Assembly (NCBI GenBank): GCA_951394405.1
Contig: OX596340.1
Location: 3,224,001-3,288,000, forward strand
Origin: Coprinellus micaceus
Lineage: Eukaryota; Basidiomycota; Agaricomycetes; Agaricales; Psathyrellaceae
Reading direction: 5' to 3'
DNA length: 64,000 nt
Below are positions 56,001 through 64,000 of this stretch, piece by piece. The notes under the pieces are model-generated. The model was not told the origin of the DNA and searched no databases. It worked only from the letters and a program-made list of their open reading frames with translations. The translations under genes were made by a program, and so were the position numbers. Position 1 is the stretch's first letter, and each line of letters starts with the position of its first letter.

Positions 56001-57837
56001 GTGGGATCACGGAGCCAAATACTCCGCACGCCGCCCGCAAGAACAAGGTGCGTACGCTCTCGTGGATACTCTGCCTTCCTCAATAACGCTCTGGAGATGA
56101 ACAGAGACGAACGCACGGTTACGCTCAATAACTACCCAATCACCACCCTTGCGGAGGAATTGCCGCCTCACGCTTGCCTCACGCTGCGTTTCAAGCATGA
56201 AGTCGGACTTTCCGTCGGCCGCCGTGCTGGGCACCAGGCAAGTCCACCCGCTCGCCTCGCTCCACAGCATAGAGATGATATGCGAACCTTCCGTTCCATG
56301 TCGATAGATGTGACGAAGAACGCCCTCAGGTCGGCTAGAGGAAGCGAGACGACGTGTTCGGATGCTGCTTTTCAGACTGGAATAGATAGAGTAAGTGTTC
56401 TCGTTCGTTGCAGAGCCAGCGTTCGTACTCACCTATCCACCCACAGTAATTACTTTGCGAGAGTCAAGCTCCACCTCACTCAGACTCAGTAGCTCGCCTT
56501 CGCCCGCTTCTAAGACGCCAATGTCGCCAGCCACTACCTGGACACCACCCCAAAACGAGGTGTTGGGAGGCTGGAATCCGCTCAAGCTCGGAAGAGGGTG
56601 AATACGGGGGAAGAGGATCCGCCTTGTCATCGAGAACGAGCCCTAAAGCACAGGGGTCAGTACAATGCGACGCAAAATGATATGACTTACCATCCATCCT
56701 CTCCCATTGGTTCTACAGGCCCGCACGTCATCGGCAATCCCATACGTATCTTCACCGTCACCCGCTCTGGGAGATAATCTTGTATAGCCAGGGACAGGTG
56801 ACCCGTCTCGCTACACCGCCCAAGCGAGTTACACCATCCATCCATTCATCATCCCCCGTCGAGCCCTTCATTCATCTCCAAGGCCCCGCACATCTCGCCT
56901 CCAACTTCCAACTTCCGAGCAACGCCCTCCCTAAACCGTTCACAGGACTTTCTGCGGGAGGAACCCGCCCGCCCGCCATCGTTCCTAACGTTGTAGACGT
57001 CAAACCCGGTCCATACCCCTACCGGCACCGTCTTCCAGCGTCTCGAACGATGTCGCCATAGGCTGGACGAGCCATCCTTCCACCTCGAGAGTCGAGCCCG
57101 TTGTTGAGCGAGGGAGGTGTATTGGAGATGAATGGAGGTCGATGCGTTTGCGGGGAGAGGAGCGGTTTAGCAGTCGTCCGTTGACAGAGGGGTAGTGCTG
57201 GTGCTGGTGGGTGGGGCTAGTGGGCCCATGGCTCGACCAGGTGAAGGGAGGTGGTTGAACGAGAGGAAGTGGATAGATCCAAGTGCTGCTGAGCACTCGT
57301 ACGAGGGTGAGATATGGGATCTTGTTCGCCGACTCGAGGTAGGGTTCCCGCCAGCAGGCGCGTCTGGCACTTCAACCCAATCGGCCACCTTGAAAAGATG
57401 TCCTCGAGCTTCGGATTCGAAATCCTATCGAGGCTGAAGTTATCTAGGACGCAGCGGGGTGATGAGAGCGAAAGTATGAGGTAGGGCGCCATATGGCTGA
57501 AAAGAGAACCTCGAGTCAGGAACGCCGGTGGAGGAGGGCGATGGTGCCATGCTGGGAGCAGGTAAGCACGGTAAACTGGTTGATTGAGGGTTGTGGATCG
57601 GGGGGACCTACCACGCGTACACTAGGCGTTTCTACTCATGTCTGCGTCTTAGAAAACGCTGAGGTCGTTCTCGATGGACATTTGGCCTTGCTGAGTGTCG
57701 TGAGCAGAGAGATGAAGGTGAAGCTGATCAGGACGAGGGGGAGTTGGCGGGTGAGCCTGGGTGCAAGCCGTCAACGCGTTGGGAAGGGTTCCATTCATAA
57801 CGTCTTGATAGATGAAGAATACGGGCCAGAATACTGA
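56001..57837 (+). pseudogene. Gene X, array unit 3, decayed
   Basis: It shares with unit 2 the segment LAPQHRDDMRTFRSMSIDVT ... NALRSARGSETT (about 56260-56360) and the following intron-like stretch (GTAAGTGTTC at 56391). A later segment (ENAEVVLDGHLALLSVVS, about 57655-57710) gives the best copy of the C-terminal part. Frames are broken. Confidence 0.4.
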
Positions 57838-58400
57838 AGAGAGGGCGACAGAGTCGGAGAGCCAGAGGCTGGGTTGGACGCCGGCGGGATTGTTGGGCGC
57901 CTATGACTGTTTGAATCAAAGAGCAAGAAGAAGCGCCGGCATCGAACTCGTGTCATTGATCGGAGTCTGAAATGTGCGGCTTATTTGGCTTGACCCCTAT
58001 CTCTCATTTTCCTCGCTGACCACCATCTCGCTCGCTTTCGGTCGACCCTCCGTCGCCTCGCCTCTTCCTCGCAGATGATCTTGATTGACCTCCTCCCCTC
58101 TAGTCCCACACCAAGCGCTGCTCCTCACCCGTAAACGGTGGAGCCTCGCACTCTCGCTATTGTACTCATTCCTTTCGGCTGCCCATTCTTCTGCATATTC
58201 TCTCACCGTCGTCCCACTCCTACTCTCCCTGTTCCCATTCCATGCACCCCATCATACATCATACCCCATGCTCGCCCTCCGCACCTCTTCAAGGGAGGGA
58301 AACCCCTGCAGCCGGAGGTCTTGAGAGTAAGATTGGCGCGGATTGAGTTCCCATTCAAAACGTAGTAGGAGAGCAAGGTTGCGCGCAGCTTATCCAGCTG

Positions 58401-60445
58401 CTAGCGCTCCAAATCTCCCTCATGACCTCGGGTACCGCCGCTCTCCACCGAGCTGGCGGAGATCAGTGTCGTCCACCAAGTTAAAGTCGGTTGCCGAGAG
58501 CAACTCCCAGGCGTCCTGGGCTTCCTCGACCCCTTCCGTGCATGAGCTACTGCGATTCCTCCACTCACCACCTTGTCCACGCCGCCAACGACCGCAACCC
58601 CCACCAAAAGGAGCTATCGCATGCGGGGCTGGCCCACCGAACCCCCGTTCCAACCCCGATAAATCTCAACGTCGGCGACGGCGACATCTAGCTCGGCAAT
58701 ACAACCACGTCTGAATGTGTTCAGGAGACCTTCTGGTTTATCTTCCTCTCCTAAGCAATCGTCACTGCAAACCTCGGGAACACGTTCGTCCGAACAGCAT
58801 GGCTCGCGCTCATCCTCTAATTCTGCTTATACCACATCCAATTCAGCACCCTCGCGGGAACGTCGTCACCCCTCTCTCAAGTACGGCTGTGGATAAAGAT
58901 GCTCGGATGCCGTCCTGCTTTTAATATCCCTCCTCGACGTTTCCTTCCCTCCGCCCTGCGTCCCCACCTCACCACCCCTCGTCGCATCCGTCTGTGGGGG
59001 ATGCGACGGCACACGCGACGCGTAGCGAAACCTGCCGCAAATTCGAATCGCTGGGACCCATGAACTGGGTGGGTGGATACCCCGCAGCCTCAACGCCTCA
59101 GCCGCCTATCTTGCGCGGATTCCGGGGGCATCGAGCTCGGACCCGTAGGAGCGAACGGCGGTCAGGCTCTCGATGGCACGCAGCCAAAGTACCGACCACT
59201 CAGCGGGATCCCAGAAACCGCCGTCAGCGGCGGCGCGCGATCCTCGGGCGCTACAGACGAGGTCCAGCCGCGTCCGCAGTGCAGCAGCAAGTCGATGGTT
59301 CGAGGAAGAGCAGGCGGTTCAGTTTGTACCGGAGGGGGAAGGAGAAAGAAAGGGAGAGGGAACGTGAGAGGGAGCAACTCCAGGCGGATTCTCAGGTGGG
59401 AGGAGAGAGTATGAGTGCGTCGGCAGCGGCGGGGCAGGAGAATGGGGATATCCGCCTGGTGAATCAGGAGCCTGTTGTGTGTAGGGCGGAGGCGTTGTTT
59501 GCCTGTAAGTGCTATATTCTTTTCGATTTTCGCGTCCTTTTTGCCTTTGTCTGTCTTGATTTTCACTCATATTCGCGCTCTTCCTTCCCCCTTCATGTCA
59601 TATGGCATTCCCCGGGTTACTCTCCCTCTCCCCCTTCATCACACACCTTGATCGTTGTGCGATTCGCTCCCTTCTGTTTCACATTTGAACCCTCTCTTTC
59701 GCCATTTGATCACCGAACCATCAATCTAACGTCGAACTAACTAGCCTACCCTTTCAACCCTCGAAACAGACTACGCCGCAAGCGAAAACCCCTCCGAGCT
59801 CAGCTTCCGCAAGGGCGAGGTCCTCGATATCCTCGATAGGACGGGGAAGTGGTGGGAGGGCCGCAGGGACGATGGGGAGTGTGTATTTGGTTTCTTTCTT
59901 TCTTCGGATTTGTTTCTTTCCTTTGGGTATACCGTTACGTCGAGGCCTGTTTGCTCGAGTATTTCTTTGTCCGAATGCTCGTTTTTCAGTATTCGTTCGC
60001 TCGTTCAAGGATATGTTCGTTTGTTCGGGGACCGATTTGCTTGCAGATCCGTTTCCTCGATCCGTTTATTCTTCGATCCGCTGTCGGTTCTGTGTTTGGG
60101 ACGTGTTCTTTCTATGTCTCTTGTGAATCTTGCGTCGACCATCTTGTGGGTGTGGTGTTCACCCGCTGGGTCTTCGAGGTCACTCTTGGGTCACTCGCGT
60201 TCCGTTGCTGCCTCGTTGTGCCCGTGGCAGGCCGCTGGGCCTTCGGGTGTACCCAATTGGAGCGCCGTGGCTTTGAGTATGCTCGATTGCCTAGCTTTCT
60301 CTTCCAGCATACTCCATTCCTCATTTCTCTTGGCTATTTGGGGTTTCGATCCTCTCTCGTTCCCATACAGCCGCGTTCGATGGACGCTGACGCTCTTTCC
60401 ATTACGGTTATACCCTCAAATTACTTTCGCGTTTTGGATCCCTGA
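58401..60445 (+). pseudogene. Sho1-like SH3 protein, copy 3; last acceptor lost
   Basis: ORF 58994-59504 runs open through the ER-rich linker (EKEREREREREQLQ) to ALFA, then a GTAAGT donor. Exon 59770-59878 (YYAASENPSELSFRKGEVLD ... GKWWEGRRDDG) lacks the TTG codons before the donor (9-bp loss). The last exon would start at 60408, but the acceptor reads ACGG where copies 1 and 2 have GCAG, so IIPSNYFRVLDP cannot be joined normally. The membrane part (about 58730-58820; AIVTANLGNTFVRTAWLALI) is interrupted by stops. Confidence 0.7.
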
Positions 60446-61026
60446 GCGACCCCACCACAATTAATTAAGAACGACGACGACGAACGAACGAACGACTGAT
60501 GAAATCGATGCGAAATTATTTCGACTAACGACTAACTTAAACAACTTCTTCTACGACTCGGATCCCTGCTACCCTTCACCCTTCAATTGATCTCCGTACT
60601 CTTCAATCTACTACCCTCCATGATCGTGCTACTTACTACCCTTTGCTTTCTCGGATGCTTCTTTGGAGTTGATTTACACCTGTTCACTAGGTTGTGTGTT
60701 TTTTTGTACGATATCATAAATTCAGATATATACCTGTATGGTATCCTATCTTATTGTACTACCCTGTATTGAGCACGACGTTCTCTGTTGTACCTGCGAA
60801 TGCGAGATCTACTGACAGTGTGTATGTACGTGTCAAGACTCAAAGTTCCGCTACTTGCTACGTCGACGTTGGGACGGCCCGCTCTGTCGCTCAGGTTGTC
60901 GAATGTTCCGTCCATCGTATCCTACCCAAGCTTCGGCAACTGGCGGCTTGGCGGTCATGATAGATGGCAGAGATTTTAGGACGAGGAGTCCGTCGTTGTT
61001 GACTCAGCGTAAATGGATTCAGCCAA

Positions 61027-63076
61027 TCAGGATTCAGATTCAACAACCAGGGCCCGTAGAGGAAACTCCTGTGGTGACCGCCAATCAAACTGGAATTTCT
61101 TGAACCTATCCCGCAACATCTCCATTGTCGTGAGTAAACGCCAGCCATGCTGCCTGCAGTGTTGCAGTATGCCTTTCCTCCAGACACCACAAGCGGGAAG
61201 GCAGCGGTACCATTTGCACTGAAAGGTGGTATTGGTCAGTGATTGTTCTGTGGATAGGGAAGAATCATGGTCACTTACTTGCCAGTGGATTGAGGCAAAC
61301 ACCGCAGGAATTTGGACCTTCTGACTGAGTTCATGAAGATTGGTGAGCCACCACTCGACATCCCCAGAAGTGTACCTGCGGTGGGGATCAATATATACCC
61401 ATAACAGACCACAGAACCGCCTGAGGAAATCCGGAGATGGAGGGTTTGTCGAAGGGTCAGCATTGGACTGAGGTCCTCTCGCTGGATTGGCATGAGCTTG
61501 TGCAGCAAGATTGAAAAGGGGGAGCAATACACACCTCGTAGGACTTGATAGTACCGGTTCTGCTCAAAGTGGATGAGACTCTCCTCATTTATGTGAAGGT
61601 CAGAGCTCCGGTGTGGGTCCTCGAGGAAGTCGAGCAGTGACTTGTGATAGAAGTGGAACTCAGGTATCCCATGTTCATCTACCAGTCTGACCAATGAAAC
61701 CAAGTTACCCAGCACATGTTCTGTTTCTCCGGAGTACGATTCGAGTATGTCTTTGATGTAGGTGCCTTCATGGCCTATGATCATGAGGTCCCGATGTTCA
61801 TTGATAATGCAGAGCCATTTCACCGCCAATCGTGGTTCTGGGCTGGTGTGCAAGATGCGGCTGTACAACGCATCGAGCGTTGCGAAAGGCTTCGAGTTGT
61901 TGAGACGGCGCCACTCTAGGACCCGGACAAGCTGTTGTTGGGCTGACCCAAGGCTCGGGCTGTTGATGAATCGAATGACCGTTGCTGCGTAAATGAACTG
62001 GCCAGACGCCTCCTCCACCAGGATGTCGACTACATCCTTGGAAGCCCATGTCGACGGGAGATTGAATCGGCGGCGAATATCATTGAACATTGCTTCGAGG
62101 AAGAGTCGAATGTCGGAATCGGGATCGTACTTGTCGTCGAGGAAAATGTCGAGGGAAAGACCAGGGGATGTGGAGAAGAAGTGTCGAATGGTGGGTTCCG
62201 GTCGGGAGGCGATGATGATGCGGAAGGGGAAGGCGGGGTCTGTGCATGCGCGTGATAGTGCAGAGAGGATATCCTTTTGAGCACTGGACCCAGGAGCCTG
62301 TGTATCTCCTCCAGTTCTGACGTCCAACTCGCTATCGCCTTGACATTCGTCCAACCCATCGAGGAGGATAATTGCAGGCCAGTCACGGGGGTTTGAGCGT
62401 CCCGCAACCTTTCGAAGCGGTTTCAACACCAACTCCTCAAGCTGCTGGTCCAGATGTCGCTCGAACACCCCTGGGTCGTCGTCTATGACAGCGAGGACTT
62501 CCTCCTTTAAGCCAATGATGGACTTGTGTTGGATAAGCCTGTACACAAGAGTAGGTATGACAGGCTTCTTCCATCGCCGGTTCTTGGACCCGGCGAACGC
62601 TGAGAAGAAGAAGCTCGCGGCGAGTAGGCCTTGCTTGTAACACTCGTCCGCGATCGTTCCCGCAATCGCCGTCTTTCCTGACCCTGCGGGACCCGATAGC
62701 CACAGGATCCTCTTCGGTGCATCGTCCTGCTCGCCGTGTCGGATCCAGCTCATGATATCGCTCTGAACCGCGGTCCGAGTTTCTGGATGGCACTTGGGAG
62801 CGTCGGGGCCTCGTTCTGCGGAGTCGTGGAGGGCGCCGTGCGCCACGCGCCCAAGCAGACCTGGAGGCGTTGTTAGTGGCCCGAAATTCGCCTAGTAGAC
62901 AGTGAGGGCGTACGATCGAGGGCTCTACTGCCAGAGTCAGAGTTTATGGTGGTGATCGCGTGGTTGTGGTAGGTCGTGGTCCTATGGTTGTGGTAGTCCC
63001 TCGTCACGTTCGCTATGTTCAGTTCTTGGGCTGGTATGCTGGGTACACCATCAGTGAACTGCTGGGCTGTCGACAT
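61027..63076 (-). CDS. NACHT P-loop NTPase (NLR-like), copy 4
   Basis: Start ATG 63076 (MSTAQQFTDGVPSIPAQ). Exons 63076-62914, 62860-61535, 61481-61279 and 61218-61027 (introns 53, 53 and 60 bp) give 627 residues without a stop. The N-terminus (LNIANVTRDYHNHRTTTY) matches the copy 3 subtype and is His-rich. Walker A GPAGSGKTAIAG, Walker B AIILLDGLDEC and RIIIASRPEP are present. The C-terminus ends soon after CKWYRCLPACGVWRKGIL, at ..VVESES, shorter than copy 1. It is convergent with Sho1-like copy 3. Confidence 0.88.
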
Positions 63077-63559
63077 CGGGTGGACTCTGGACGGGGTCGA
63101 AGCAGGAGGTGGATGCTGGAGGTGCGGCTGAGGTGAGGACGAGGGCAGGCGCAGTCAATGGTGGTGGTGATCTTCCAAGATGGTTGGGGGAACGTGGCCT
63201 CCTGCCCTTATGCTGTAAATGGATAAATGCGTGCTTATATTAAACTGTTTGTACATGTGTGCTTTGTGGCCCACGACAGGGGACAAGGTTCGGTATGTCC
63301 GGCAGTATACATGAGTGGTGAGGCCACACCCTCGTCCCGTTGCCACGCGACGACCCAGCAGTGCCAGCCGTACACATACCCATCTTACCTGCCCAGCAGT
63401 GGGTTTTACGAACGGACAAAGTGACGCGAAATGACATTGGGTGGCATATGGGCACTCCATCCCCTGTTATAGGTCTAACACACGCGCACTTCGACCACTC
63501 GAACGCCGTTCACATGCCGTCTTCAAGACGTTCCGGGGCATCGTAGTCATCGAACCTGC

Positions 63560-63950
63560 GCGACCATGAGGGAGCATACACAAGGTACGACTTCGCGGTT
63601 TTCTCCAGGTATAGATAGTTCGCTGCGCGTAGGACGGCAGAGGGGCGGCGAATTAAGGATGAGGAGAAAGGTGTGTATCTACACGAGGGAAGTCAGTTCG
63701 TTCCGATCCGACAAGCACCCATTCGCACTGACCGTATTCAATTCCAGAGCCCCTAGAGCCCGTCGACTACATCCTGAAATCTCCACCGCCGTTCACCAAC
63801 ATACGCTAACATAGGCATATGCTTTCATTTCGCCGCGGTGCCATGAAGAGGCGTCATTCACGCCGCTGCGTATTGGAGATACAGGGCGCACCATACAAGG
63901 GGTGGGACCGTGAGTAGACGCACGGAAGAGGAATGGCAATGGAGGGGCTC
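63560..63950 (+). pseudogene. Gene X fragment, array unit 4
   Basis: The stretch with CGCACTGACCGTATTCAATTCCAG (in two parts, 63725-63748) matches the shared gene X intron end of units 0-2. It lies much closer to the NACHT start than in other units, so most of gene X is deleted here, or the unit is rearranged. It continues past the window edge. Confidence 0.4.
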
Positions 63951-64000
63951 TGCGGGGAGTAGGGGACCCTGGTGAGAGAGCTGACCAAAGGCATGCGTCG

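Larger units (their letters stand above)
34560..64000. repeat. Tandem segmental array of NACHT + gene X + Sho1-like units
   Basis: Homologous blocks recur in the same order and orientation. NACHT start codons lie at 40375, 47687, 55031 and 63076 (spacing 7312, 7344 and 8045 bp). Sho1-like stops lie at 45006, 52387 and 60445. The 3' flank of each NACHT gene shares a block around a TGTACTACCCTGTA sequence (45360, 52730, 60760; a diverged version at 38070). A gene X intron with ACTGACCT before its acceptor recurs near 36170, 42700, 50175 and 63730. The left end (34.5-38 kb) is an older, diverged partial unit. The right end leaves the window inside another unit. Confidence 0.85.

Noticed and set aside
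1..64000. CRISPR arrays, bacterial operons, rRNA genes
   Set aside because: None seen; introns, Gypsy and Plavaka elements show a fungal nuclear sequence.

Overview
The window looks like an Agaricomycete (mushroom-forming basidiomycete) chromosome segment. Genes have short introns of about 50-60 bp with GT-AG ends. The window carries a Plavaka-family DNA transposon, a Ty3/Gypsy element, a DUF6698-like gene, a homeodomain gene and NACHT genes of the type common in mushrooms. Everything below was read by eye from the sequence. Family names come from motif recognition, not from a search.

Left third (1-20.9 kb): a spliced Plavaka-type transposase on the minus strand, cut by the left edge (1-4121); a small two-exon coiled-coil gene (5251-6017); a heavily deleted pseudogene of a vacuolar-type P-type Ca2+-ATPase on the minus strand (about 6200-8272); poorly resolved ORFs (9.6-11.4 kb); a three-exon Ser/Pro-rich gene of unknown function (12440-14115); a DUF6698-like gene (15741-16942); and a homeodomain transcription factor gene (17678-19886).

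Middle (20.9-30.6 kb): a host gene of unknown function is split inside an exon by a complete Gypsy retrotransposon (21138-29813). The element has two 533-bp LTRs that read identical and a 4-bp CCGT target duplication. Taking out the element and one CCGT rejoins the host frame. Gag-protease and pol lie on the minus strand in overlapping frames, with a textbook -1 frameshift heptamer directly before the gag stop. Between pol and the 3' LTR sits a spliced, plus-strand, coding-like ORF antisense to gag-pol.

Right half (about 34.5-64 kb): a tandem segmental array. The repeated unit (7.3, 7.3 and 8.0 kb between successive NACHT start codons) holds a NACHT P-loop NTPase gene on the minus strand, a divergent promoter region, a degraded plus-strand gene of unknown function ('gene X'), and a plus-strand gene ending in a Sho1-like SH3 domain. 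There are four NACHT copies (three with open spliced frames, one with a C-terminal nonsense codon), three Sho1-like copies in varied decay, and an older, more diverged partial unit on the left that carries a 245-bp foldback MITE. The array runs off the right edge. NACHT genes of this type are fungal NLR-like proteins, so the array reads as an expanding NLR cluster that carries a membrane-sensor/SH3 gene along with it.
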